Both the position numbers and the translations under genes were made by a program. Source: Phallusia mammillata (lineage: Eukaryota > Chordata > Ascidiacea > Phlebobranchia > Ascidiidae). Taken from it: a stretch of 64,000 nucleotides of DNA. Numbering within the stretch: position 1 is the first letter of the stretch; each line of letters begins with the position of its first letter. The DNA lies in NCBI GenBank assembly GCA_003260075.1, contig QLIY01000053.1:45466-109465 (forward strand). The letters are read 5' to 3'. This document shows, in pieces, positions 23,616-36,606 of the stretch. The notes beneath the pieces were generated by a model, which saw only the letters and a program-made list of their open reading frames with translations, did not search any database and was not told the DNA's origin.

Positions 23616-26600
23616 ATGTCTGAAATGGAAAGCACTGCCTCCTTTATGGATCAATGCAGAATTGTATGTTTGAGTTACTTCAAGGAAATCAGTATTGATT
23701 CTGACGAGATTTCCGATGATCAAAAAACAAAACTTCACAATGTTATTGAGAAGGAAATGGATGCATTTGAGTGTGCAAAAGCAGGTACACAAACATACAG
23801 CTATAAGCGATGTAGAGCTCAAAAGCGGATCAATTCTTTTCATGTAGTTTATGTATATGCTATTTTCAAACTTATTGTTTTCCATGTCCAACATTTGTTC
23901 ACTTTTAAGTAAATGCAACACATCAACTGTTCCTACTTTCCGCGTTTAATTAAAAACAGAATATGCATATTTGCATAAATGTAATAAGTGTATATAGCAA
24001 CAAAGTATTTTTAAAAACATAACAAAATTGCACCAATGTAATTGTATGCTGCATCACTTTAAACTGTACATTTTTTAGATTTGTTAATCACATCAAAGTT
24101 CCTTGCTGAAATGTCATTGACCTTCGGAGAGCCCATTGTATCAACTGTGGTTAGTTGTGTGGAGGATTTATCTCATCAGTAAGCCTAATTTAAAGTAACT
24201 GTATGCAGTAGCCAGTATATATTTGTTATTTTACCATTACCATTAGGCATTTAAAAAAACAGTTTATTCTATTGCCCTCTTTTCATTATTAGAGTGCTGT
24301 GTTTTGCTGTTGTGGTTATTCCATCATTTTGTTATGTTATTTGTCTTGTTATTTGTTGTCAAGTAACATTGCTCACCCAAAAGGATTTACATGAGATGCT
24401 GAAGTTGCTGTATTTTTATTGTTAATGCAGTGTTTTATCTTTTTTGTTTGTTATATATAATGTTTCAATATAATATGGTATATAGGTCATTGAATGAAGA
24501 TTCTTTTCAAGACTGCATTGGAAAAGTCATTCCTGAACACCAAACATGGGACCATGTAAGTTTAAGGTCATACAACTACATGTTTAACTACCTTTTTGTA
24601 AGCTTGGCACATGATGGAAAAATTACACAGTGTTTTTTTGTAGATTTCGTTGCTGCTATTTGTTTCTTACAAGCTGTTTGGGAAATTGGACCTGTCTCAA
24701 CTTGTTGATGTGGTAGATCTTACTGCTCGCTATTTGAGATCTGAATGTAGACCTTTCATTGATTCCCAGGGTGGCTGGGTAGGTTTGATATTAAATAAAT
24801 CCCTTGTTTGTATACTCACACATTTCTTAACTTACAGCCCTTTAACACAAAAACGTTCTATTTATAAAAGTTGGTTAGTGTTTTTTGTTTCAGATAATAA
24901 GTAACATAACAGTTCAAAAGCCATTAGCACAGTTATATATATTTTTAGATAAGCCTGCTTTTAATGTAACTCAATAGTTCACTACTAAATACTGTACTAA
25001 ATTGCTTTGAATTGAGGCACCATGTTTGATGTCACTTGAATATTTTGTGGTCTTGTGATACAGCATAAACTGTCCACGTTTATTAGCTGCTGAGACCATG
25101 AAACATGTTATTATTTTTGGCAGAAAATTACCGGTGATCAAATGAGTTCATCTGGGATTCTGTCGAGCATTGTTATGGTTGACCGACCAGCCACTACTGA
25201 GGTAAGAAACACATCTTTGTTGACTGTGAAACAAAAACTTCATTGACGATGCCAATATTTGTTTAACTTTTATTGCTTTTTTTGTTTGTGTGGACATGAT
25301 GTAACATATTTCTTAATGTCAGACATGTAGAGCAACTTTGTTTCCACTTCATTTGTACATTAAACCTATAGAAACATTTTTTATTTCTTTTTAACTCGGA
25401 AAATTATTTTTTGGTTAAATGAGTGCTTAATTTTTATTGAACATAAATTTCAATCTTGTTTCATTTTGGAGTATATACTTATTGTTTTGGTTTCAGAACT
25501 TGGAAATGCAGATGAGTCATTTTCAAACAGGTAGTTTACCTGTTAACTGTGTTTACAAAGAATGTAAATAATTTCCCTAAGAAAATAGACAAACAAGTCA
25601 AAATTGTATGAAATAGTGGCATTTGGTGATTTAGCATTTGCTTGCTGGTTTATTGTTCTAAGGATTATATGTACTGTAATATTGTGTTTTGTTTTATGAA
25701 AGCCATCTTCAAAGCTATGGAAACTGCATTGTCTACATTGTCTATTTCATGTATGATATAAAAAAATATTATCACCTTAAAAAAGCAAAACCAACTAACA
25801 TTATTACTCTTCTTAAAACAAAATAAGTCAGTTTTTTACCTTAATAGACATTATCAGTTGTTTTAAAAACAGATATTTTTTTTATCAGATTCAATTTTTT
25901 GCGTTAGTTAGCGGCAGTGCATATGGCTTTGACCAATGAGGTCTCGTCAGTTAAGCTGGTGACAAGAGATAACCTAATGTTGTCACCTTATAGCACTGCA
26001 GTTTGTTGGAAGCAACAAGCTAAAAAGGCATTCCTCACCAACCTGTTTAAATAAAAGCATAGGCTACATTGACAACAGGCTAACCTACCCAAATCACGGT
26101 ACTTTGCTGGACATACTTACTTTTATCAGTTTGCAAACACAACAAAGACTTCTGTTTTCATTTTTATAGTTATGCATACAAACAAGCATATGGTTTATAA
26201 AATTTGTTTTATGTTGTAGAATCTCTGCCACAAGTTTTGTCTCCACCTGCTTCCCCTCCATTTTCACTGTTACAAGGCAACCCCGATGATGAGAGAGATA
26301 GTCTCAACTCAGCTACACCACCGGAGATGGTGGAACGACCACCTATGACTGCCTCACTAATGCAAATGATGGGTGGAGGGGACATGGTAGACAATGGAAA
26401 TACAGGTTTGTTTTTATCAGTTTTTCTGATGAGATTAATGGTAGATGTAAGCAAACAGTGCATTTTATGTTTGGTCTTGCACATTTTTTTAAAGCTTATA
26501 TTTTCTTGTGAATTTGAATACACTTTCAGCTGATACAAGTTTCTTCTACTATGGTTAAACTTTAAACATTAAGAATACCAATGTTCGGAACTGATTACAT

Positions 26601-28552
26601 AATTACTCGGGCCCATATGTTCTTGTTTATCTTTACTTTAAGTAATATGGTCATATTGATTCAAAATTATTGAACCTTTCTGTGTACCGCCTTCCCTAGG
26701 CCTGACATACTATGATTTATATATAGTATGGTGTGATTGCTTGTCTGCATGAACGTGTCAGGGCTGATCCCAGTAATGCATATAATAATGTCCATCTTAG
26801 CTGAATCAAGAAGTGCTTATTTTTTGCCTGTAGACTAATTATGGGTCCCCTTCCCTGAAGGGGACACATATTGTTTTTGTCCGTATTTTTTTTCTTTTTT
26901 CTGTCTAACGCTGGTTTGTAACGCTCGTTTGGTCAAGAAAGAATGCTTTAAATTTATTGAAATTTGGACATATGTTAGATATTAATCCAAACTTGGTCCA
27001 CCTGAAGTTTGACCCCAAATTACCCAGCGGTTCACCCACAGGTCCCCGAAACGTAAAATTTTTAACGCTCGTTTGGTAAAGAAGAGTGCTTTAAATTTAT
27101 TGAAATTTGGACGTATGTTAGATATTAATCCAACCTTGGTCCACCTGAAGTTTGACCCCAAATTACCCAGCGGTTCGCCCACAGGTCCCCGAAAGTAAAA
27201 TTTTTAACGCTCGTTTGGTCAAGAAAGACACTGTAGGCAGAAGTCCCAAGAGAGTAACTCATTGGTTTACGATAGCAAGAGGGCTCAGCTTGACGTCGGA
27301 CAGACGTTTCACGACACGTCGTTTCGGCGATTAGAAATCAGCTGTTTTGCACAGCAATGCTATTTCGTTTTATTAAGTTATCACTCACATTTTCAGTTTT
27401 GGCAAAGGTTTCACACCTATGACGTGATTTAAACCTAATAAGCGTGCTTTGTTAATAAAAATAAAGATGAAAAAATAAACTTGACATTTTTGCAAGAAAA
27501 ATGTTTTTTTAAATGCTCGTTGTCACGTTGGCCGCCGCATGACCACGGGTTACTTAAGGTCAACTAGTAGGTATCACTAACACAGTTCAGAACTTTCTTT
27601 CGTCATAACGTAGCGTTTTTTTGCAATCGATTTAGGAATCAATACTCAAGGCATGTATAAATTAGGTTAAACGGTGTTGTTGAACACCAAGGACTGCGTG
27701 CTATTGAAAACGGTGTCAAAAGGTCAAACAGTCGTTTGGCGTGTGCACCATGAGAGGTTACTACAGGTCAATGGTACTCGATTTGCGAAACAAAGTTAAA
27801 TGAAAAACAATTTGTTATGTATACACTTGTAGCAAATTGCTTTTTAATTTAAAGTGTCTGTAACACAGCAGGTACAGCTTTCTAGAAAAAAAAATGTGTT
27901 TGAAACCTGCCCTTGGACCACAATATCTGGGTCAAAGCCAGAGAATCAATTGAAATTATTTTTTTTTGTTCTTTTTTTTAAGTTTTTGTAATTATATGAC
28001 AATAATAGTGCAAAAAGAATACGAACAATTTTTTTTATTGTTGGGTTAATGCATTCTAAAAATTTGTTAAAATCTAAAATCACCGCAACATTTGTTTACC
28101 GTAAATCCGCACAAACACGCGTGTGGGGACCCATTCGTTTTTGTTTACAAAAACAATCATATGTGTAGATCAAATGATGTGTATAGTAAATTGGTAAATA
28201 TCGTATAGAATATATAAAATGGTAGTATATCAGAAAGCCACCATTCTAGTTTTGAATGTTTTTGTATACAGGTGCAAGTAGTGACAGCAGTGGTTTCGAA
28301 ATGGTATCAGGCGGACAAAAGAAAATTCCAGAACCAAGTCAAGAAATGGTGTCCATGCCACCTGATTCTGAACTCACTTCAGATGCACCCGTCTCTCCAT
28401 CATTGTCTCGAAGTTACGATAAGCCAATTGTATCCTCTGCGGCTGCAATTAAAGAAGAAAGTACACTTGCAGACTACATTCCCCATATATCAGTAGGCGT
28501 TGCTGCCGCTGCAGCCTGCATTGGTTTCCTTATGTTGCGAAAAAACACATAA
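23616..28552 (+). CDS. BCL2L13: BCL2-family protein, BCL2L13 (Bcl-Rambo)-like
   Basis: Exons 23616-23784, 24079-24178, 24486-24555, 24644-24778, 25124-25201, 25497-25530, 26220-26405, 28272-28552 give 1053 nt, 350 residues plus TAA; phases agree at every junction. An in-frame TAA precedes the ATG. Residues about 1-158 form the BCL2-like fold. TWDHISLLLFVSYKLF (110-125) stands where BH1 lies, and PFIDSQGGW (150-158) is a clear BH2 end. A long Pro/Ser/acidic linker (about 160-325) follows, then a C-terminal anchor (about 329-346) with the basic tail LRKNT. This order (BCL2 fold, long disordered linker, tail anchor) is that of vertebrate BCL2L13, an outer mitochondrial membrane mitophagy receptor and fission factor. 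The vertebrate protein is 485 aa, so the linker is shorter here. FEMV (266-269), preceded by Ser/Asp residues, is a candidate LC3-binding motif. Membership in the BCL2 family is firm; the BCL2L13 assignment rests on layout and local similarity. Confidence 0.85.
26842..28133. mobile_element. Possible transposon in intron 7 of the BCL2L13-like gene
   Basis: Short inverted ends TGGGTCCCC (26842-26850) and GGGGACCCA (28125-28133) bound a segment that contains a tandem repeat with a period of about 142-144 bp (starts at 26921, 27065, 27207). A hairpin GTCCCCTTC...GAAGGGGAC sits at the left end. No clear target duplication or transposase ORF was found. Confidence 0.4.
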
Positions 28553-30153
28553 TACTAGTTGTTTAAAGTCGAATTTTTCAGATTCCTATTGACATATTTA
28601 TAATGTGTGTGCTGTGTGCGTGTATTTGGTCTCAAGGTACCGCTTAATTTTTCCCAAGATGCAGATGAGGATTGAATTAGTCCATGAGAAAGTAAAACAT
28701 CTATTTATAGTACAGCAAGAGACCATTGGTATAACGGAAATAAGGTAAGTACCATGCATAATTAGGCATTTCCTTTAGATACCTATCAACACTCATACTT
28801 TTGTGTGTGATACTTAATTATGTTATGCAAAGGTTTTTCCTATTGTGCAAGTTTTTTTGGCGAAACCAAAAAGTGCAAAGCGATATTGTAAGCTGCTTGG
28901 TCGAAATTGAAGTCAAATTAGCCAAGTTGGTGGTAACAAGACTCCCTGTATGATCAAAATCTAAAAAGCACGTTTTTGGTTTATGCGCTTAAATTACCTG
29001 ATGCAAATACATGTATAACTTCGTTGCTTTTGCATGTACGTTTTGTTCCTTTTGTATGGGCGCAAAATGCAATTTGCCCCCTTGAAATGCGTGGTTGTGC
29101 CACCGATCATTTGCGTTTGTGAATTTACAGGAAAAATCTTAACTTGCGGTTTCCGACAAACGTAATGCTGCAATTAAATTGCTCTATACTGCCCCTCGCG
29201 GTGCTACGGCTTTATTGAGAAGAGTTGAAGTTGTTCTTTAGCGCCATCCGTCGACAATATTGGTTTAAACCGCTTTTTCGTTCATGTACTGTGACGTGTT
29301 TGGGCTCGTGTATTACAAGCCGTGTTCGTTGTCGTTATTATTAAATTCTGCACGAAGGAGTTTTCGATCATGGAAAAGCGTTGTTGGAACAACGTTTACA
29401 AGACAAGATATCCGAGTTTGTAGCTCTTTCTTTTCAATAATCCCCGTTTGCAAAAAGTGCTTTGTTTACTCGCCGTTTCCAGTCTGGGAGCCTGTTTCCA
29501 GTAAGCGCGGAAATTTTTACTATATTGGTATGGACATCAGATGTCAGATTCTGATAGATGGCTATCCTTGCCGACACATTATTTAACTTTTTTTGAATTA
29601 GCCGATTAGAACCCTCCTTTCTACAAAAATACTCAAGAACACTTTTAATTGCACGCTTTATTTCTAAAAGTCACAATTTTTTACGAGGAATCGACCTTAT
29701 TTTTGTTGTGGTTTAAAAACGGTTTACCGAACAATGGAAATTTGAAACAAAGGTTAACAGCAGGCTGTTAAAACCGCTGCGGTAGAGTATAAGTTATTCA
29801 CCACATATTAGTTCTTCGGCAGTTTTCTTGTTTGATGATCAGGTAACAGTATCTTTAACATAATGTATCTTCTTCATTAGAAATCACAGACAAATGCGCT
29901 GGTTTAAATCACGTTTATAAATCATGTATAGTTTACAGGTGATTGTCAAATTTCATTTTAATCCAATTGGTCCGAAAATGTTCAGGATTGTCCAGTTTGT
30001 AATAATTAAACATTTAGAATTTATTGCATTTTACACAAGGACAATTTGCACAATTTCCACGCACAAATCATGTAAACGTGTGCGATACCGAAAAAAGCAC
30101 GATGTTATTCCAATCGTTTAAGTATATTGCTACGACAACATAAAGAGACGTGA
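28553..30153. other. Intergenic, convergent 3' flanks, no gene seen
   Basis: Lies between the 3' ends of the BCL2L13-like gene and SLC22 copy A. The 100-codon ORF at 29284-29586 shows no domain, splice context or similarity I recognise. Confidence 0.55.
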
Positions 30154-30741
30154 TCAGAGTTTGGTGCCTGAATGGTTGGAGTCCATTGAGGTATCCAGTG
30201 CCTCGTTGATTTCTCCCTTAAGATCATTTGTTGTTGTTTTTTTGAACACAACATTTCAAGTGTACAAATTAAACATGCAAACACGTGCACAATAGCATAG
30301 GGCCGTCAGCTAAAGTAGTACTGCCTCACAAACCTTGTTACACCAAATTCACCTATGAAATAACTGCAATTTTCGGACGCACTATTAAAATTAATGTAGA
30401 AAAATTCAACCGATAATGTAAGATTGATGTAAGTTAAACTAACTTTTCCGTTTCCTCTGCACATATGGCCATGCCTTCCAGGGTGCACTGTTTAAGAAGC
30501 CAGCATTAACCACGCCAGACATAAGTCCAATCATTAATGCATTTTTACCAACCAAAATAATAACAAAGTTTACCTCACCGGTATGGTTTTCATTAAACCA
30601 GTAAAGTTCAACAACCAAATTTGCTATGAGCTGCTGTATATCACCACTGTCTCTCAAGTTTTGTTTTGTAGAAAAAGAAGTTTTTCCCAAAAAAAAGTTT
30701 CCCCAAAACGGTGGATGCATGGTGCATTGAAGGGTGTAGAA

Positions 30742-31331
30742 CAGGGGCGGGCCGGATCCGGCCCGCGACGTGATTTTGAGCGGCCCGCAGACAGTTTCTG
30801 GTCTTACATGATAATGTGGCCCGCGGCCACAGTCTGCCGCAATCCCCTACTACTTGCTTACTACGTCAAATTATAATTTGAATTATAAACTATAATTATA
30901 GTTGCAACGGACAGTAACGCTCCCCAATAGCAACAAACTTTCCCACCGTTGTTACCATTGCACCACACGTCCATTGTTACGACATAACTGCCAACCTTGT
31001 GTTTGGCCTGCTTTCACGGTTTCCTTTGTTTTCACACGTGTAGCCTAGTTAGTGCTTCAGCAGTATCTAAGTCGGTGGTGTATGAATTAAATTTGCTGTG
31101 GTGAATAAATTTATGTTATATCAGTTAGATTGTTTGGACTGTATTGTAATTGTGACGTACTTGATTGTATTTGGTTTAGGAAAGTTTCCCCACCCCTGGT
31201 TTAGGTGGTCAAAAATCCATTTTAAATCACTGGATAAAAACGCGATTAATGTATCGATTCAGGAATCCGGCCCGCCAAGTACTTCATTTTCCCTTATCAG
31301 GCCCGCCGACTGGAGAAGTTGCCCGCCCCTG
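30742..31331. mobile_element. hAT-type MITE, perfect target duplication
   Basis: Starts CAGGGGCGGGCCGGATCCGG and ends GTTGCCCGCCCCTG. Both flanks are GTGTAGAA (30734-30741, 31332-31339), an exact 8-bp duplication, so the insertion is young. It lies in the last intron of SLC22 copy A, about 43 bp from exon 12. An inverted relative spans about 61004-61475. Confidence 0.85.
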
Positions 31332-32339
31332 GTGTAGAATCACAAACATATCCATCAACAAACCAGCATCTCACCTGCTCTAGACCTCTTTGTAAAACAA
31401 CTCAGCTTCTGCAATAGTTTGTGGCATGGTTTTGTTCATTGTTTCCGAAAAGAGGAATCCGAGTCCGCCCGCGATGATTGACAACACACCGAAGATGACG
31501 AATGGCAGCCATGATATATAATCTTGAAGGAGGATGATGTAGGGAGAGGAAATACTTCCCATACTTGCTGCCATTGATCCAATACCCACCGCGTTGCCCT
31601 AACATGAGTTTCGAAAACTAAGAAAGTGCCTTTTGTGTTACATCTAACTCAAGCGATCTAATTCCATTGTGGTTTATGTCCAAATGTGCCATCGGGCAGT
31701 TTTATGAGACAGGCTCGTTTAAGCAATTCCCAACAAACTGGGGTGCCGTATTGCGGCTACACTCGCCTAAATGGTAAATGCCTAATTGCGACCAGTTCCT
31801 CGGGTGACTTTTTGGGTCGAACAGTGTGTATTGTCATTCGTATGGTTTGTATAGTATACGATTTGTTCATTAGTTATCACTACAAACAAATACATTTACC
31901 TGAGAACAGTAGGGTAAAGTTCAGCGGTAAAGTTGTACACAATAGCATAAGACCCAGCGGTTCCAATCTTACCGATGAAAGCAACAACTACACCAGCAAT
32001 GACCATGGCTAAAAAACAATTTTATATTTATGCAAATTGTTTTGCTTTTTGGATTGATGAGGTAGACATTTTTAAAACTTGACAATGTTTTTGCAATCTT
32101 TGTACAGATAAAAGTGTGTGTAATTTGTCATGAAAATGCCAGCGACACACCTAGTGCAGGCACTGCGCCGTAAGTTTCAGAGTTGTAAACAGGCCTAAAC
32201 CCGAATCATTTTCGAGAAGCCCGTTTAGGCTCGAAAGTTTGATTGATATGCGTATACATTAAAGCCTCAGGAAAATTTTTGGAAGAAACCTAAGTCTGAT
32301 ACTGGCCCGACTTACAATTACTCTGGATAGTTTACCTAC

Positions 32340-32387
32340 CTTCATTCCCATTTGAAAGTTCGTTGAAAACGGTGCTGGGGGGGGGGG
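32340..32387 (-). repeat. Stub of SLC22 copy A exon 10 before a G run
   Basis: The first 37 bases of exon 10 and its downstream intron (from about 32275) are repeated at 32389-32482, separated by a G run (32377-32387). This is an allelic false join. The intact exon is 32445-32542. Confidence 0.75.
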
Positions 32388-33722
32388 TGGAAGAAACCTA
32401 AGCCTGATACTGGCCCGACTTACAACTCTGGAGAGTTTACCTACCTTCATTCCCATTTGAAAGTTCGTTGAAAACGGTGCTGATTAGACATGCAAATCCC
32501 TGGAGAAACATCATCATTGTCAACAGGGTCTTTCTTCCAAGTCTGCAAGCAAACTTTTTTTCAGATCACAATCTTCTTTATAGTTTCTAGGTGTTTTTTA
32601 AAAAGGAAAAATATGCATAGAGTTCTCAAAGTTTTCTCGTTTAAAACCCGCTTGGATGAAGTTGTGCTATATAATACAATATTACATTTAATGTGACATT
32701 ACAGGCGATGTTGGCTAAATCGACAGTATCTTGTTGCAAACGTTTTAACATTTGGTGATTTAATTATGCCCAAAACCGCTCAACACAAAGTTTTTAGGCC
32801 GCTTTGGGTTTAAGATTACAAGACAAGGATCAAACAGTACTAGCTTAATCTAAAATAACTATCATATAATGCAGTAGTGAATATATATTATTGTAAAGAT
32901 TTTTACAATCACTCTTGTCATCATCAGTTCAAACAATCAAATCTGCTTTAATAATAAAATCTATTTCAGTCCATTTTTCTCACCTGAATTTCGATTTGTT
33001 TGTACATCTGTGAAAAATGCTTTTGCTGATTTTCAAGGTTAAGTTTTTTTTTTACCTATCTAAGGTGAATTGAACAAAAAAGTAGCCAAGAACCTCCACG
33101 ACACCGTAGAGCAAATTATTAACGAAAATATCACCAGCTAAAGCTCCATCGTTAAACGACAAACCGTAGTACACCATTGATGTTACAAAGCTGACATATA
33201 AAAGTGAATGTCATGTTAGCTAACAATTACGGCATATATGTTGTGGATTTTGCTAAAGCTTTGCTTACTAAAGCGGCCCAAAATCGGCCCACAGTAAGCT
33301 ATTTTGTTTACAGCATTTGTCAAAGTTGAATTTCAGGTGTATCGTTCGGATCCTGTGTATGCCACCAAACGCACCCACTTTCGGAACGGAAATTCGGTCC
33401 GTTTACGCACGTCAGATTATGGACCGTTTTTCGCATGCGTTGACGCAATACGCAGTCTGTGTACCGTCACCTTAACACGAAATACATTGATGGACGAATC
33501 GTTAACTTTTTTACTTTTTACCTACCAGCTGTACATGCAGTTGAACGTAATGAGTCGCATAAGTCGAGGTTTGAACAAGTCCAAAGTGCTGTATTTCTTG
33601 TTTAGAAGTTGGGCATCGGTCTATAATAATAGAACGGTTTATAGTACATGCCAGTTTTTCTCAATCTTATACGGATCGCGTACCACCTGACAACTTTTAC
33701 CATCGCTGCGTATCCCCTAAAC

Positions 33723-34361
33723 CAGTGGTTCCCAACCAATTGTAGTCACGGACCCATTTTATAAATTGTGTAGGTATGTGACCTCCAGCGTAATTTACCG
33801 CAGTTCTTTGATACTACACATATTTGCCTCCATAGTCCCCCTGAACAATTTCAAGGACTTCTTTGGACCTAAACCCTGTTTGAATAGATCAGTGGTTCCT
33901 AAACATTCTTAATTGTTTGTCATAACGGTCCCTTAGCAAATTTATTAAACTAAGTGTGTACATTAGCGAAAACCTGTAGTTAACCACTACAAGCTAATTT
34001 GTTCCGTGCGAACTATTCCCACAACAACACGATGGATGAATTCAGTTTACTTACATCAGATTACTTGACGTGGAAATGTTTTGATGGCATTTTTACGTCA
34101 CAACAGGACATCGCGTGTCGGACCCCTAAGGCACCGCGGACCCCACTTTGAGAAACGCTGCAATAGATAGACCAAGAAATAGGTATATTTTCTCGACCTG
34201 GCGAGTATAGCTGGCGATTTCAAAAGAATGTCCAAAACACGAGTTTCGCCCAAACCAGGATTGATTAGTTGGATCAGTTGAGACGCAGTTTCAGATCGGA
34301 CTCAAATTAGGTATCACAGTAAACCTACTCGCATACCACCTAAAAAGTTGAGAACCACTAG
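33723..34361. mobile_element. Nested hAT-type MITEs in SLC22 copy A intron 7
   Basis: An outer element opens CAGTGGTTCCCAACCA (33723) and closes GTTGAGAACCACTAG (about 34361). An inner one, 33890-34160, opens CAGTGGTTCCTAAAC, closes GAGAAACGCTG and is flanked by GAATAGAT and CAATAGAT, a 7/8 target duplication. Neither has a transposase ORF. Confidence 0.6.
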
Positions 34362-35030
34362 TATAGACAGACGAAACCTGTTAATCGGGAGATCCGGATA
34401 ATCAAATCGGGTTTCGCGAATCCCTAACAGTTGTCTATCATACGTTGGGAAACTATAAGTCGGTTATATGCAAAACGCTTAATCAATTTGGTCTGTATCT
34501 GTATTTTACTGCCTGCGATCAAACGCGTATTCTACTTGATGGTAAAATGACTGTCATACCTTAGCCACTTCTGCCTCTTTCCAATCGGCGTCAGTAATCT
34601 CCTTCTTGTTGTGTTTCGCAAATACATAGGAAAGCTTCTTTCCCTCCTCGTTTCTGCTATTTGAGAAATGCCAACGTGGAGATTCCGGCACCTGACATAC
34701 GACATAGACCAGTGGCTCCCAACTTTTTAGATATGTGATTGTTGAAATAGTTTTGTGGCCCACTGTAGGCTATTTTCCCTTAATATGGAAACATCCAACT
34801 CCTTACGTTAATATAAAATGGTGCAATATGTCCAGTATGTGTGTTAAAATGTCGCATCTATTGAAAATGTCGCAGTGATGTACTGCTGGGGCCTGATTCA
34901 TATTAGGTTTCTATGAATTAATCATTACTTAAAATTTATCTCACAGTCATTTTTTTACATGCTATTGCCTAATCGACCATTCAACAAACTAAAAGATATT
35001 CAAACCAACTTGGATTGTTTTTGTACTTAC

Positions 35031-36606
35031 CAAAAAGTGGAAAACAAAGTATGGTATGGGTGTCAGAGATAGGTAGAAGTAGAAGTATCTCCAGTCTCGG
35101 AAATAATATGCGAACAGAGAGTTAAGCATGTAGCCAACGCAGAACGCTGTGTGTGCGTGGACTCCAGTGAGTGTTCGCTTTTGGCCTGTAATCTCAACCA
35201 CTAGAAACAGAAACAAAACAAACGAAACGTCCATGTTAGTTTCAATGTATATTATTATCTTGGTACAAATAAGAAGAAACAAACAAATTATTGCCATTTA
35301 CACAGAACACCCTCAACTGTTTATAAAACTTACCGTATACAAACATAATTAGAAAGGCAGCATGCGAAAACGCAGCGCTGAGGAAACGCAGCACAACAAA
35401 AAGTTCAAACCAAGGTGCAAAAGCAGTTGCAACTCCAGATATAAGAGTTCCGATCGTTGCTATAAGGATCGTGTACCTACGACCAATTCTGTGCCAAAAA
35501 TAAAAAAGCATCTATTTATCAAATTCGGTCCAATTCCATATGAATGACCAAACATGGTTGTAAACATCACAGTACACCAGGCCTAGTTAAGGCGCCATAC
35601 CGAATCAACAAATCCACAAGCATTTACCACCATGCAGTGGTGGAATTCAGCCGGTTCGCACCGTATCTATGGAACTGTCCAGGGGCGGCTCGTGCTAGGG
35701 TGCTGCGGAGCTGCAGCACCCCCTATATATTTTCACCTAATATTCCTGCCACAACAATACAGATAACTTTCATGATACTTATTTTTTTATTCCTAAGTAT
35801 AATTTTTACAGTATAATTTCCGCCTTGATCGGTATAATTTCCGCCTTGATCGGCAATTTTGTCATTTTAAAAAAAATTATGGCATTAATATGTTCTCTAT
35901 TGTGGAACTGCAGCTCCAGTTTCATGACGAATCGTGACGTTTCATGACGGGGGGGGGGATAGAAGTAGAAGTATCTCCAGTCTCGGAAAAAATATGCAAA
36001 AAGGGAGTTAAGCATATAGCCAACGCAGAACGCTGTGTGTGCGTGGACTCCAGTGAGTGTTCGCTTTTGGCCTGTAATCTCAACCACTAGAAACAGAAAC
36101 AAAACAAACGAAACGTCCATGTTAGTTTCAATGTATATTATTATCTTGGTACAAATAAGAAGAAACAAACAAATTATTGCCATTTACACAGAACACCCTC
36201 AACTGTTTATAAAACTTACCGTATACGAACATAATTAGAAAGGCAGCATGCGAAAACGCAGCGCTGAGGAAACGCAGCACAACAAAAAGTTCAAACCAAG
36301 GTGCAAAAGCAGTTGCAACTCCAGATATAAGAGTTCCGATCGTTGCTATAAGGATCGTGTACCTACGACCAATTCTGTGCCAAAAATAAAAAAGCATCTA
36401 TTTATCAAATTCGGTCCAATTCCATATGAATGACCAAACATGGTTGTAAACATCACAGTACACCAGGCCTAGTTAAGGCGCCATACCGAATCAACAAATC
36501 CACAAGCATTTACCACCATGCAGTGGTGGAATTCAGCCGGTTCGCACCGTATCTATGGAACTGTCCAGGGGCGGCTCGTGCTAGGGTGCTGCGGAGCTGC
36601 AGCACC
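35031..36606 (-). repeat. Allelic duplication covering SLC22 copy A exons 5-6 and a MITE end
   Basis: Sequence from about 35074 to 35710 recurs at 35958-36606 almost without change (a handful of substitutions), across a G run at 35949-35957. It repeats exon 5 in full (36220-36374) and exon 6 in part (35958-36086). Near-identity and the G-run junction point to two haplotypes joined in series. Confidence 0.8.

Noticed and set aside
29284-29586. 100-codon ORF between the BCL2L13-like gene and SLC22 copy A
   Set aside because: Cys/Phe-rich translation without recognisable family, start context or splice sites; compatible with chance.
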